This document shows, piece by piece, positions 1 to 9,630 of a stretch of DNA of 64,000 nt. The stretch is from an uncultured Bacteroides sp. (GTDB taxonomy: Bacteria; Bacteroidota; Bacteroidia; Bacteroidales; Bacteroidaceae). The notes under the pieces are model-generated. The model did not search any database. It was not told where the DNA came from and saw nothing but the letters and a program-made list of their open reading frames with translations. The DNA is taken from NCBI RefSeq assembly GCF_963666545.1, contig NZ_OY762899.1, positions 1,054,001 to 1,118,000 of the forward strand, in the 5' to 3' direction. Both the position numbers and the translations under genes were made by a program. The first letter of the stretch is position 1. Every line of letters begins with the position of its first letter.

Positions 1-1
1 A

Positions 2-1402
2 ATAATAGCCAAAAACGCCTCCTTCTTATCCGAGATATTCAGTACGATACTCGATTTCAAAAGAGCCGAGTTTTCCGACTCCGAGATAAAGGAAAGAAAA
101 ACCGAGATAGTATCGTTTACCCGTTTAGTCGTTCAGTCGTTTGCCTACCTGGCAAAATCCAAAAACATCGGATTGGATTATCAGCCATCAATGCCCGAGC
201 TCCACCTCCTGATAGACCATGTAAAGATAGAAAGGATACTATACAATCTGATCAGTAATTCACTAAAATATACTTCGGAAGAAGGGATGATTACCGTCTC
301 ACTGGATTATGATGATTCCAGGTCGGAACTCTGTTACCAGATAAAGGATAACGGAGCAGGCATCGAGAAAATCAACCAACTAAAGGTATTCGACAAATTC
401 TATCGTGAACCGAAGTATGCCCATAGTCACACTTCACAAGGTTTCGGCATCGGCCTCTACGTGGTGAAACGTTTTGTAGCCATGCTAAACGGAAAGCTCT
501 CCATTGAATCCGAACCGGGAAAGGGAACGAAAGTCAACATTACCCTGCCTGCCGCCGTTTGCCCCAATGAAATGGATAAAGAGCTTGACGCAGCAAAGAG
601 TAGCAGCAAGCAAGATGATGCAATCACCATCCTGCTGGTGGAAGATAATGAAGAATTAAGAGAGTATCTGAAAACAAAATTCTCGTCACATTTTACTGTG
701 ATCACTGCCCGAAACGGTGTCGAAGCAATGGAACTCATAGCGGAATACTTGCCCGAAATTGTGGTGTCGGATGTGATGATGCCCGAGAGTGACGGATTCA
801 CTTTGTGCCGTAGGATAAAAGAAAACAGCCTGTATGCCGATATATTCGTGATACTGCTCACGGCAAAATCGTCGACAGATGATGAACTACAAGGTTACAA
901 AGCCGGTGCGGATATCTACATCAAAAAACCATTCGATTCCGATGCGCTCATCAATCAGATGATCAATATCAACCAGACGCGTCAGAAGAGAAAAGCCCAA
1001 CTCTTAGGAAGACTTGTTTCTCCGGATAGCAAGGATATAGAGTTTGACCCGAAAGACCAGTTCCTGCAACAATCGATGAAAGTAATTGAAGAGCATCTGA
1101 TGGATGCCGACTTTAAGATTGATGAGTTTGCAGCGGAAATGAATATCAGCAAAACGGTGCTGCATCGTAAGTTCAGAGCATTAGTAGGACAAACGCCCAA
1201 CCAGTTTATCCGCACCATCCGCCTGCGAAAAGCGGTCAACCTGCTCAACAACAGCGAACTGACTATTGCAGAGATTGCTTATCTGACGGGGTTTAATCAA
1301 TCGCACTACTTCATCAAATGCTTTCGGGAAGTGTATAATGATACACCAAAGAATTTTAGACAGAAGAAACAGGAGCGAGATGAAAAACAAGAAGAAGAAT
1401 GA
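2..1402 (+). CDS. Hybrid two-component system protein, C-terminal part (5' end outside window)
   Basis: The frame is open from base 2, so this is the last ~466 residues of a longer protein. Fragment residues 1-57 look like the end of a HisKA helix region. The HATPase_c domain follows, with an N-box (NLISNSLKY), DNGAGI and GFGIGLYVVK boxes. A receiver domain lies at about 207-325 (LLVEDNEE, phospho-acceptor Asp in VVSDVMMP, Lys in IKKPF), and an AraC-type HTH at about 365-460 (IAEIAYLTGFNQSHYFIKCF). Such hybrid proteins in Bacteroides normally carry a periplasmic sensor and control a nearby carbohydrate locus. That target lies outside the window or is unknown, since the next gene is the unrelated phoH. 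Confidence 0.93.
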   Translation: MIAKNASFLSEIFSTILDFKRAEFSDSEIKERKTEIVSFTRLVVQSFAYLAKSKNIGLDYQPSMPELHLLIDHVKIERILYNLISNSLKYTSEEGMITVSLDYDDSRSELCYQIKDNGAGIEKINQLKVFDKFYREPKYAHSHTSQGFGIGLYVVKRFVAMLNGKLSIESEPGKGTKVNITLPAAVCPNEMDKELDAAKSSSKQDDAITILLVEDNEELREYLKTKFSSHFTVITARNGVEAMELIAEYLPEIVVSDVMMPESDGFTLCRRIKENSLYADIFVILLTAKSSTDDELQGYKAGADIYIKKPFDSDALINQMININQTRQKRKAQLLGRLVSPDSKDIEFDPKDQFLQQSMKVIEEHLMDADFKIDEFAAEMNISKTVLHRKFRALVGQTPNQFIRTIRLRKAVNLLNNSELTIAEIAYLTGFNQSHYFIKCFREVYNDTPKNFRQKKQERDEKQEEE

Positions 1403-1511
1403 TAACTATTCAAGACATGTGAGGCTAACATACAATTATTAAAGAAGAAAGAGCCGAGTATTAAAGGCTTTCTATCCTTTTTCTAAGCATTTTCGATACT
1501 AAAACTAGTTC

Positions 1512-1595
1512 GTCACTCAATTGTGTGACCTTCGTCCCGCGGCTGTGTGACTAAAGTCCCGCAATTGAGTGACCATGGTCACACAATTGCGGGAC
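1512..1595. repeat. Modular intergenic palindrome between convergent genes
   Basis: The words GTCCCGC and G(T/A)GTGAC alternate across this stretch. Bases 1512-1529 form a quasi-palindrome, and 1534-1551 and 1556-1573 are direct copies of one unit. Bases 1556-1575 and 1576-1595 form 20-bp inverted arms with a single mismatch and no loop. It lies between the 3' ends of the hybrid regulator and phoH, so it may end transcription both ways, but no clear T-run follows it. Confidence 0.75.
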
Positions 1596-1657
1596 GAAAT
1601 ATTAAAAGAATAAAGAGTGCTTAGCCTCTCCGTTCTTTGTTGTTAGCTTACCGTAGT

Positions 1658-2983
1658 CTACATCAAGTTACTAGCTAGTTCACTCAGATGACTACGCTCT
1701 CCTTTCACCAGATTGATGTGAGCAAAGATGTTCTGGTCCTTCATGCGATCGATCATGTAAACCAAGCCATTGGACTGGCTATCCAGATAAGGTTGATCTA
1801 TCTGCTGAATATCACCCGTAAACACCATTTTCGTTCCTTCGCCCGCACGGGTAATGATGGTTTTGATTTCATGCGGAGTGAGGTTCTGCGCCTCATCGAT
1901 GATGCAATACGTATCGCTCAGACTGCGACCACGGATAAAGGCGAGGGCTTCGATGACCAGTTGATCGCTCTTCTGCATATCCTCAAGGCGCTTCACCTCG
2001 GGAGAGTTGCCGGGAAACTGGTGCTTGATCACGTTGAGATTATCAAACAAGGGCTGCATATAGGGCGCTACTTTCTCTTGCGCATCACCGGGCAGGAAAC
2101 CGATGTCTTTGTTGGACAGCGACACGATAGGACGAGCCAGAAGTATCTGCTTATAATCGGTGAGTTTAGACAATGCGGCCGCAAGCGCAAGAAGAGTCTT
2201 GCCGGTACCTGCCTTTCCAGTGAGTGCCACCAGCTTTATCTCAGGATCATCGAGCACTTCGAAAGCAAAACTTTGCTCGGCATTGCGAGGTTCGATGCCA
2301 TAGTTCTTTGATTTGCCTACACGGTTGACCGTATGAGTGAACGGATTGTAGCGCGCCAACACGCTGTTACGATCACTCTTGAGCACAAAACATTCATTGG
2401 GACGAAGAATATCTTTGAAATCGAACTCCGCCACATCCAACCCCTCCTTAGAGGAGTAAATACGATCGATCAGTGCCGGATCAATCGCATCAAACACTTC
2501 GTTCGATTTCTCGAAAATATCGACATTGACAACCTTATCGTTGATGTAATCTTCGCAAAGTACCCCAATGGAACGCGCCTTCATACGCAGATTGACATCT
2601 TTGGTTACAAGGATGGTTTTGGTACGAGGATATTTCTGTTCGAGATAATCGGCTACGGCAAGAATTTGGTGATCGGGAATATGTTCGGAAAAGGAAGCTT
2701 TGACACGTTCGGACTGAGTGCTGCCGGTCATGACAAACAACCGACCTAACCCCTCGCCCAGCGGCGCTCCTTTTGTGAAAAGGCTGTCATCTGTGATGGC
2801 ATCCAGCTCTCGTACAAACTCACGGGCATTGAAATTTATCTGTTCGTTCCCTTTCTTGAACTTATCTAACTCCTCAAGGACCACAATGGGTAAGTAGATG
2901 TCGTTTTCCTGAAAGTTTCTGAGACAGTTGTAATCGTGAAGAATTACGTTTGTGTCGAGCACAAAATTCTTTTTAGTTCCCAT
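1658..2983 (-). CDS. PIN domain-PhoH family ATPase
   Basis: This 441-residue protein has an N-terminal PIN nuclease-like domain (FVLDTNVILHDYNC near residue 7, acidic residues LEELDKFK and VTKDVNLR). A C-terminal PhoH P-loop ATPase follows, with Walker A GKAGTGKT near residue 255, Walker B CIIDEAQN and the PhoH motif FTGDIQQID. The PIN-PhoH fusion is a known toxin-antitoxin-like or RNA-helicase/RNase family (PhoH2/YlaK type). Length is normal for Bacteroidota. It is divergent from folC with a 133-bp gap and convergent with the upstream regulator. The function in this organism is not known; a role in RNA metabolism is inferred from family. Confidence 0.93.
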   Translation of the reverse strand: MGTKKNFVLDTNVILHDYNCLRNFQENDIYLPIVVLEELDKFKKGNEQINFNAREFVRELDAITDDSLFTKGAPLGEGLGRLFVMTGSTQSERVKASFSEHIPDHQILAVADYLEQKYPRTKTILVTKDVNLRMKARSIGVLCEDYINDKVVNVDIFEKSNEVFDAIDPALIDRIYSSKEGLDVAEFDFKDILRPNECFVLKSDRNSVLARYNPFTHTVNRVGKSKNYGIEPRNAEQSFAFEVLDDPEIKLVALTGKAGTGKTLLALAAALSKLTDYKQILLARPIVSLSNKDIGFLPGDAQEKVAPYMQPLFDNLNVIKHQFPGNSPEVKRLEDMQKSDQLVIEALAFIRGRSLSDTYCIIDEAQNLTPHEIKTIITRAGEGTKMVFTGDIQQIDQPYLDSQSNGLVYMIDRMKDQNIFAHINLVKGERSHLSELASNLM

Positions 2984-3116
2984 ACATGTTAGATTTTAAA
3001 TGTTGATATTTGCAATCTGTAACCTAAACGGGCTGTATATTGATACTAACCCGCTCACTAAAGTAACAATTAAGAAGGACAAACGGGATAAATATCCTGT
3101 TAAAAGATGACAAACA

Positions 3117-4418
3117 ATGAATTATCAGGAAACATTGATGTATTTATACAGCGTAGCGCCACTTTTTCAGCAAGTAGGCAGCAAGGCTTACAAAGAAGGA
3201 TTGGAAAATACACGAACGCTGGATGCGCATTTTGGACATCCACATCAATCTTATCACACCATTCATGTGGCGGGAACGAACGGCAAAGGTTCCTGCTCAC
3301 ACACGCTGGCTGCCATCCTGCAAGAGGCGGGTTACAGGGTGGGACTCTATACTTCGCCACATCTGGTAGATTTTCGGGAACGAATTAGAGTAAATGGTGT
3401 ACCGATGCCGGAAGAATATGTGGTCAATTTCGTGGAAGAGCAACGAGCGTTCTTTGAACCTTTATTTTCCTCTTTCTTTGAATTGACTACGGCCATGGCT
3501 TTTCGTTACTTTGCGGATGCTAAAGTGGATGTGGCGGTGATTGAAGTGGGATTAGGCGGAAGACTGGACTGCACCAACATTATCACTCCCGATGTAAGCG
3601 TGATCACGAATATCAGCTTTGACCATACTCAGTTCCTGGGGGATACGCTTGCTAAGATTGCCGGAGAGAAGGCGGGCATCATGAAACCCGCTATCCCCGT
3701 AGTGGTAGGCGAAACAACGGAAGAAACACGGCCGGTATTTGAGGCTAGAGCCAAAGAGGTAAACGCTTCGATCATTTTTGCCGAGGACGAACAACGGCTT
3801 TCGGGTGCGGAGATGGGTGCAAGGGGATTCTGGAACTATCAATGTGCAGACTATCCCAACTTGCAAGGAGAGTTGGGCGGCCTCTGCCAACTGAAAAATA
3901 CGAACACGCTGCTGAGTGTGCTACCCTTACTTAAAGAAGCGGGGTATCGCATCACGGAAGCGTCCGTACGCAAAGGCTTCGCACAAGTCTGCGAACGGAC
4001 AGGGTTGATGGGACGTTGGCAAAAACTGCAAGAACACCCAACGTTGATCTGTGACACGGGACACAACGTAGGAGGTATGACGTACATCTGCGAGCAATTG
4101 AGACGGCAAACGTATCACACACTACACATTGTGATAGGCATGGTGAACGACAAAGACATCAGGGGAGTAGTGGCATTGCTACCCAAAGAAGCGGAGTATT
4201 ACTTTACGAAAGCGAGCGTGAAGCGGGCTTTAGCGGAACAGGAACTAAGTGAGCTGGCTGGTGCGATGGGGCTCAAAGGAAGTTGTTACCCGGACGTACC
4301 CACGGCAGTAAGGGCGGCAAAAGAAAAAAGCCTCCCGGAAGATTTTATCTTCGTGGGAGGCAGTAGCTTTATTGTTGCAGATTTGTTAGCGAACCGCGAT
4401 ACACTCGATCTCTACTAG
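3117..4418 (+). CDS. folC: Bifunctional folylpolyglutamate synthase/dihydrofolate synthase
   Basis: Mur-ligase superfamily enzyme that adds glutamate to dihydropteroate or folates with ATP in the cytoplasm. The P-loop is VAGTNGKGSC at about residues 51-60, followed by TSPHLVDFRERI, EVGLGGRLDCTN and TNISFDHTQFLG, all hallmark FolC/Mur segments. The C-terminal domain contains CDTGHNVGG. Length 433 aa is typical. The start gives the expected N-terminal helix about 50 residues before the P-loop. Its last 33 bases overlap the 3' end of the convergent ridA gene. Confidence 0.96.
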   Translation: MNYQETLMYLYSVAPLFQQVGSKAYKEGLENTRTLDAHFGHPHQSYHTIHVAGTNGKGSCSHTLAAILQEAGYRVGLYTSPHLVDFRERIRVNGVPMPEEYVVNFVEEQRAFFEPLFSSFFELTTAMAFRYFADAKVDVAVIEVGLGGRLDCTNIITPDVSVITNISFDHTQFLGDTLAKIAGEKAGIMKPAIPVVVGETTEETRPVFEARAKEVNASIIFAEDEQRLSGAEMGARGFWNYQCADYPNLQGELGGLCQLKNTNTLLSVLPLLKEAGYRITEASVRKGFAQVCERTGLMGRWQKLQEHPTLICDTGHNVGGMTYICEQLRRQTYHTLHIVIGMVNDKDIRGVVALLPKEAEYYFTKASVKRALAEQELSELAGAMGLKGSCYPDVPTAVRAAKEKSLPEDFIFVGGSSFIVADLLANRDTLDLY

Positions 4419-4766
4419 CGCATCTTTGGGCAACGCCTTTACGGCAACAGCAGAACGTGCGGGAAAAGCTCCATCAAAATAGGTGGAGTAAACGCCGTTC
4501 ATGCCGGCAAAGAGACTCATGTCTTGCAAGAAGACGGTGGTCTTGACAATATCCGCCATCGTCAGTCCGGCCTCAGCCAGAATGTGCTTGATGTTTTCCA
4601 ACGACTGACGAGCCTGTGCTTCGATGCCTTCGGCCATTACTCCGGTAGCCGCATCAATGGGCAACTGTCCGGAAACAAACACCATACCTGCGGCTTCGAT
4701 AGCCTGACTATAAGGCCCGATAGCACCGGGTGCCTTTTCACTACAAATAACTTTTTTCATATTCAT
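4386..4766 (-). CDS. ridA: RidA family enamine/imine deaminase
   Basis: At 126 aa this is a typical RidA/YjgF/UK114 subunit. These form trimers that hydrolyse reactive 2-aminoacrylate-type enamines from PLP enzymes. Recognised segments are GAIGPYSQAI at the N terminus, FVSGQLPID, the NIKHILAEAG helix, and the C-terminal ARSAVAVKALPKDALVEIE, which holds the conserved Arg and Glu. A second ATG six bases in (MKKVI) is an equally good start. It sits 16 bp after the M16 protease gene on the same strand, probably in one transcript, and its 3' end runs into folC. Confidence 0.95.
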   Translation of the reverse strand: MNMKKVICSEKAPGAIGPYSQAIEAAGMVFVSGQLPIDAATGVMAEGIEAQARQSLENIKHILAEAGLTMADIVKTTVFLQDMSLFAGMNGVYSTYFDGAFPARSAVAVKALPKDALVEIECIAVR

Positions 4767-4782
4767 CTACTTTATATTGTTC

Positions 4783-7587
4783 TTATTCCTTAGGCATCAT
4801 TACCACTTCGATGAGGTTCTTCTGCAAAAGTAACTCATTGGTCAGCTTCTTCACATCATCCGGTGAGACAGACTCAAGCGTTTTGAGGTAATCGGTGTGA
4901 TAGTCTTCATTATAGAAGTAAAGCGTACTGAGAATGCCCGACCAATAGCCGTTGGTTTTGAGTCCTTGCTGATAGCTCTTCACCATATATTCCTTTGTTT
5001 TGTTGAAATCAACTGCTTCAGGACCATCCGTAGCAATGCGTCCAAGTTCGCGACGGATCACCTCACTTAAATGACGTTCTTTCTCAGGATTCGTATCGAA
5101 CATAATCTGCAGCATCGTACGTCCATCAGGCAAGCGGCTAATGTTAGCTCCGGTAGAGACGCCGTAAGTACCTCCTTCAGCTTCACGAACCGTACGGGTA
5201 TAAACAACATCAAGCACCTGATTGAGGATGTCCAGTGTAATCTCAGTCTTGCGGGTTCTCTTCAACATACCCCAATAGACTTTTAAACTGGTAGCTTTAG
5301 GGGCTTCCATCTTCTGAGTAAAGATCTTGGTATAGTCACCCTTGCGGATGTCATCATTCACTTTCTTATTTTTAATATTCTTATTACCGGCAGGCAGAGA
5401 AGCCAGATACTTTTCAAGCAACGGACGAAGAGTTGCTTCATCAATAGAACCTACAAACACGAAAGTGAAAGCAGATGGGTTCGCAAAAACCTCTTTGTAC
5501 ATCTCGATCATACGATCGTAATTAAGTTTACTGAGGTCTTCCAAATGAAGACGTTGCATGCGTGGATTGTCTCCATAGACAGCACGAGAGATACTGTCAC
5601 TCATGATCGATGAAGGTGATGCAGCCGCATTCTTCAATTGGTTGTGTAGACGCTCAATGAAAGCAGCATACGCTTGCTCATCCTTGCGGGGAGCAGTGAA
5701 ATAGAGATGTGTAAGTTGCAATAACGTTTCTACATCCTTGATAGAAGAGGAACCGGAAATACCTTCTGTAGCCGAACTAACAGAAACATTCACACTAGCA
5801 GATTTGCCGGCAAGCGCTTTGCCCAGGTCGATAGCACTGAAAGCACCTACTCCACCGATCGATGGAACTGTACGGATGAAGCCGGCATTGAATATTTCAG
5901 GATCGGCAAACAAAGAATTACCTCCGTAAGCTACTGACGACATCAATACCTGATCATCTTTGTAATCGGTCTTCTTCAACACAATGCGCATACCGTTAGA
6001 CAAAGTCCACTCCGTAGCCCCCATCTTCTCATTTTTCTTCACCTTCACTATTTTTCCGGCAGCAGGCAAAGAACTGATCAGATTAGTAGAAATCACTTTT
6101 TCTTCGTAAGCAGTAAGTTTCTGAGTAACCACATTTTGCACCACATCAATCAACTCCTTCTCTGAAGGATAAGTGACTCCTTCTTTCTGAGGTCCGGTTA
6201 CGGAAACAACCATGTTGGGCGTTGCCGAAAGACGACGCAGACATTCGTTCACCGCATTAAGATCAATCTGCGGAATGAACTTCTTCACTAATTCGTATTC
6301 ATATTCGATGCCCGGAATCGGTTCATCGTCAGTGAAATTATTCACGTACTCTTTCACATAAGCCTCATTGTTCTGCTTGTTACGGTTATTGTAAGAGTTA
6401 GCATACATTTCAAGGTAAGAGGTCTTGATGCGATCGAGTTCCGCCTGTGTGAAGCCGAACTGTTTCGCCCGTTCGTTCTCACCAACTACGGCACGAAGCG
6501 CAGAGAGTACCTCGCCTTCTTTGCAAGTGGCAGAAAGTGTCCAAGCCTCTTTGGTCTTAGCGATAATGTAATTCCCGTTTCCGGCAGACGCACGCATGAA
6601 GGGTGCTCCGGCTTTCTGTGTGATCTCAGCCAAACGAGTAGAGAGCATGTTTGAGACAAACCCTTCTAGAACCATTTCGTAGTATCCTTGCTCCGTGTGC
6701 TTCACTGCCTTTGCAATACCATCGTGCGGGTAATAAACAGTAATATTTGTACTGGTTGTTTCAGGATCGGTAAGTACCGTCGCAATAGGACTGGTATATT
6801 CGGGTACAGTAAAGTATTCTCTAATAGCAGGATTGACCGGCTTCTTGATGTCGGCAAACATCTCTTTGATGCGAGCCTCCACACGATCCACATCTATATC
6901 ACCCACTACAACAATGGCTTGCAAATCGGGACGATACCATTTGTGATAGTAATCTTTGATCTGCTGATAAGGGAAATGTTCGACCACGTCCATGCTACCG
7001 ATAGGCATCCGGTTGGCATACCGGGTATCTTTAAACAAGATAGCAAACAAGCGCTCCATATTACGTAAGTTCGCATTGTTGCGAGTGCGCCATTCTTCTT
7101 TAATAATGGCACGTTCTTTATCTATCTCAGCATTATCGAGCGTGATGAAACCAGACCAGTCGTGTAAGATCAGCAAACAAGAGTCTACCAGACTTTCACG
7201 ATGAACGGGAATATCAGAAAGGTTATATACTGTTTGATCAAAAGAAGTATAGGCATTTACGTTCTCACCAAATTTGGCTCCATTCTTTTCCAGATAATCG
7301 AGCATATTTTTACGGCCCGGGTAGTGTTTGGTACCGTTGAAAGCCATGTGCTCCAAGAAATGGGCCAAGCCCGACTGTGAATCTTCTTCGAGTATAGAAC
7401 CTACATTCTGTGCGATGTAAAACTCCGCGCGTTTCTCCGGGTAAGCATTGTGGCGGATATAGTACGTCAGCCCATTATCTAATTTACCGGTTCTTACTCC
7501 CGGATCAATGGGGAGAGGAGCAGAAGATTGCGCCTGCAACACCCACGGCAACAGAAGCACTAAAATCAAGCTAAAACTCTTTTTCAT
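4783..7587 (-). CDS. M16 family zinc metalloprotease, exported
   Basis: About 934 aa, the length of two tandem M16 halves (pitrilysin/insulinase type). The inverted zinc motif AHFLEHMAFNGT lies about 80 residues in, with a downstream acidic helix KERAIIKEEW supplying the third ligand. The second half lacks an HxxEH motif, as is normal for the inactive half. The start MKKSFSLILVLL gives a signal peptide ending near LQAQ; upstream ATGs at 7605 and 7596 would put a few residues before it. Exported location implies periplasmic peptide degradation. It is followed at 16 bp by ridA. Confidence 0.94.
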   Translation of the reverse strand: MKKSFSLILVLLLPWVLQAQSSAPLPIDPGVRTGKLDNGLTYYIRHNAYPEKRAEFYIAQNVGSILEEDSQSGLAHFLEHMAFNGTKHYPGRKNMLDYLEKNGAKFGENVNAYTSFDQTVYNLSDIPVHRESLVDSCLLILHDWSGFITLDNAEIDKERAIIKEEWRTRNNANLRNMERLFAILFKDTRYANRMPIGSMDVVEHFPYQQIKDYYHKWYRPDLQAIVVVGDIDVDRVEARIKEMFADIKKPVNPAIREYFTVPEYTSPIATVLTDPETTSTNITVYYPHDGIAKAVKHTEQGYYEMVLEGFVSNMLSTRLAEITQKAGAPFMRASAGNGNYIIAKTKEAWTLSATCKEGEVLSALRAVVGENERAKQFGFTQAELDRIKTSYLEMYANSYNNRNKQNNEAYVKEYVNNFTDDEPIPGIEYEYELVKKFIPQIDLNAVNECLRRLSATPNMVVSVTGPQKEGVTYPSEKELIDVVQNVVTQKLTAYEEKVISTNLISSLPAAGKIVKVKKNEKMGATEWTLSNGMRIVLKKTDYKDDQVLMSSVAYGGNSLFADPEIFNAGFIRTVPSIGGVGAFSAIDLGKALAGKSASVNVSVSSATEGISGSSSIKDVETLLQLTHLYFTAPRKDEQAYAAFIERLHNQLKNAAASPSSIMSDSISRAVYGDNPRMQRLHLEDLSKLNYDRMIEMYKEVFANPSAFTFVFVGSIDEATLRPLLEKYLASLPAGNKNIKNKKVNDDIRKGDYTKIFTQKMEAPKATSLKVYWGMLKRTRKTEITLDILNQVLDVVYTRTVREAEGGTYGVSTGANISRLPDGRTMLQIMFDTNPEKERHLSEVIRRELGRIATDGPEAVDFNKTKEYMVKSYQQGLKTNGYWSGILSTLYFYNEDYHTDYLKTLESVSPDDVKKLTNELLLQKNLIEVVMMPKE

Positions 7588-7812
7588 TCTTATCATTTCA
7601 TTCATTTATTATGTAATTACTCTAATCATTCTATCTAAAAGCGAGAAAGAACGGCTTTAGGGTGACAAGTTGAACTTTATTTTATTTTTAATTAAGATTA
7701 TATGTTCAAAAGAGTCTAAAATAGAAAAATATTGAAAGATGATGCAGTATTTTGATCTTTCGTACATTTACTATATAATAAGATATAAATACTGGACCTA
7801 ACTATAACAAGA

Positions 7813-7867
7813 GAAGGCGCAAAACTCCTAGCAGATTTCCATTCTACCTGCAAGAGATTGCGCCTTC
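7813..7867 (-). terminator. Hairpin downstream of the TPR gene
   Basis: Perfect 10-bp arms (GAAGGCGCAA at 7813-7822 and TTGCGCCTTC at 7858-7867) enclose a 35-nt loop that can form a small inner GCAG/CTGC stem. It begins 20 bp after the stop of the minus-strand TPR gene. The T-rich tail is weak, so the terminator role is tentative. The rest of the 7588-7886 gap is AT-rich and should hold the M16 gene promoter; no clear box was found. Confidence 0.5.
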
Positions 7868-7886
7868 CAATTCTATCTATTCAAGA

Positions 7887-9596
7887 TCACTTACAATGTT
7901 TCTCTATTAATGCATCTACGGCTGTGTCGCCCAACTCCTTGGCTTTAGCGAAACTCGCACAAGCCTCTTTCGATTGCTTCAACTGTACCTGACAGATACC
8001 TTTCAAACGGTAAGCTTCTGCATATTTAGGGTCGATGACTAATGCTTCATCGAGCACCTTTATGGCTTGTTCAAAACGTCCCACACGCAGATTAACCACA
8101 GCAAGTTCGGCACGATAAGAGAGGTCTTTGGGACTGAGTTCGATGGCTTTGGCTATATCATCGAGTGCCCGTTGAAACTGCTTTGCCTTTAAAGATGCCT
8201 GTTCACGATAGTAGTAGAACACATCATTCACCTTGCCACTAACAGCATCATAGTATGCATCATAATCGAGCATCGCTGCACGATACAGTTCGGCATCCAT
8301 ATTGAACCGCGCACGCTCAAGAAGATAAGGAGAAGCATCTTCCGTATAAGGCTTTGTGCAATGCGCCACGCAACTATCCATCAGAGCAATGATTTCCTTG
8401 ATATCCCCTTTCATCAACTCGCGTGTCTTTGCCGCACTATAGAACGTTGCCGGTGAGACCAGATTCGTACGGTTTACCTTCTGATAAGCGGTAAAAGCAT
8501 CCGCATAATTCTGCATTGCAAAGAAGATATCACCTTCCAACTGAATATAAATAGGTAAAGAGTCTATCGCCTGAGCTGCACGTATTTCAATGAGAGCCTT
8601 CTCATACGTCCAATCTTTGTACACCTTTTCGGGTTTGCTCAGTTGGTAGCCATAAATAAGTTTCGCAATGTTGTAATGTACATCGTCCTTTTTCTGTCCC
8701 ACTTTAAGGGCTTGATCCAAGTCGGCTGCCGCTTTGTCCATTTGTGCAACATCCTTATCCTTCACACCGAGGTAAACAGAGTTACCGGCACGGCGGATAT
8801 ATCCATCAACATTCGTAGGATATTGAGCAACAAAATCATTCAGCAATTCGGTATAGACTTCAGGAGTCGTTTGCGTTGAAGCCATATAGAGATAGACAAG
8901 CGCCTGATCTTCAGTCTCCGGTAGTCCCTTCTTTATGTGGATACTCTGCAAAGCGTTATCGCCCAACGAAAGAGCGCCGATACTTTGAGACATCGCAAAA
9001 GAGGCGCCCACAGCATAACATACGGTAGTAGTATCCTTGCCTGATGATTTCTGAGCCAGGCCGAACACCTGCCCTTCGGCATCGGTAACAGGACAGCTCA
9101 CCATTTTATCTTTCAGTGCCATGTTGAGCGTATAGTAGTGGTGCGAACCACCAATTGTGGTCACCGCCTTTACCTTACCCGCCGTGCAAGAGCGATCTTT
9201 CTGTGTAGAATAAGGTAACAAATAGGCGTCAGCCCCCACAGCCTGAGCAGCAGTCGCAATCTTCAGCGCTGTCACTTTCTTTTCGGAACGAACACGAAAC
9301 TTAACCACATCATAGATGTCATTGGCACCCAGAATAGATTCTACGGACATTTGTTTACCATCAGCATCCACCACTACTGCACGGTAGGCACCTTTGAACA
9401 AAGAGCAATCGGACAGTGCTACACCATTTTCAGTAACAAAAAATCCATTGCCTGTATTGAGAATCTTGTCTTGTTTATCATACGTAACAACCGAAAAGAC
9501 GGCTTTTTTTGCTTTCTCCACCCACTTAGGGGCCTGTGCCATGCTCCAATGTGTCAGCAGGCTGAATGCAACAAATAGTAGAATGTTCTTTTTCAT
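7887..9596 (-). CDS. Exported TPR protein with a degenerate trypsin-like (pseudo-protease) domain
   Basis: 569 aa with a signal peptide (cut near MAQA, residue 22). Residues about 30-190 follow the HtrA/trypsin fold pattern: GNGFFVTENGVALSD where the His-containing loop should be, NDIYDVVKF for the Asp region, and VSCPVTDAEGQVFGL where GNSGSP is expected. The catalytic His is replaced (Ser65 by my alignment) and the Ser position is Val166, so it should not cut proteins. Residues about 225-569 are TPR-like helical repeats, clearest in the last 120 (AIELSPKDLSYRAELAVVNL, ALVIDPKYAEAYRLKGICQV). Probable periplasmic scaffold. It follows rlmB by 34 bp. Confidence 0.85.
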   Translation of the reverse strand: MKKNILLFVAFSLLTHWSMAQAPKWVEKAKKAVFSVVTYDKQDKILNTGNGFFVTENGVALSDCSLFKGAYRAVVVDADGKQMSVESILGANDIYDVVKFRVRSEKKVTALKIATAAQAVGADAYLLPYSTQKDRSCTAGKVKAVTTIGGSHHYYTLNMALKDKMVSCPVTDAEGQVFGLAQKSSGKDTTTVCYAVGASFAMSQSIGALSLGDNALQSIHIKKGLPETEDQALVYLYMASTQTTPEVYTELLNDFVAQYPTNVDGYIRRAGNSVYLGVKDKDVAQMDKAAADLDQALKVGQKKDDVHYNIAKLIYGYQLSKPEKVYKDWTYEKALIEIRAAQAIDSLPIYIQLEGDIFFAMQNYADAFTAYQKVNRTNLVSPATFYSAAKTRELMKGDIKEIIALMDSCVAHCTKPYTEDASPYLLERARFNMDAELYRAAMLDYDAYYDAVSGKVNDVFYYYREQASLKAKQFQRALDDIAKAIELSPKDLSYRAELAVVNLRVGRFEQAIKVLDEALVIDPKYAEAYRLKGICQVQLKQSKEACASFAKAKELGDTAVDALIEKHCK

Positions 9597-9630
9597 GTTT
9601 TTTATCTGATAGCTTATTTTAGATTCATGT

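Noticed and set aside
1688-2749. Long plus-strand frames opposite phoH
   Set aside because: They lie fully antisense to a strongly conserved PIN-PhoH gene and show no protein-like motifs.
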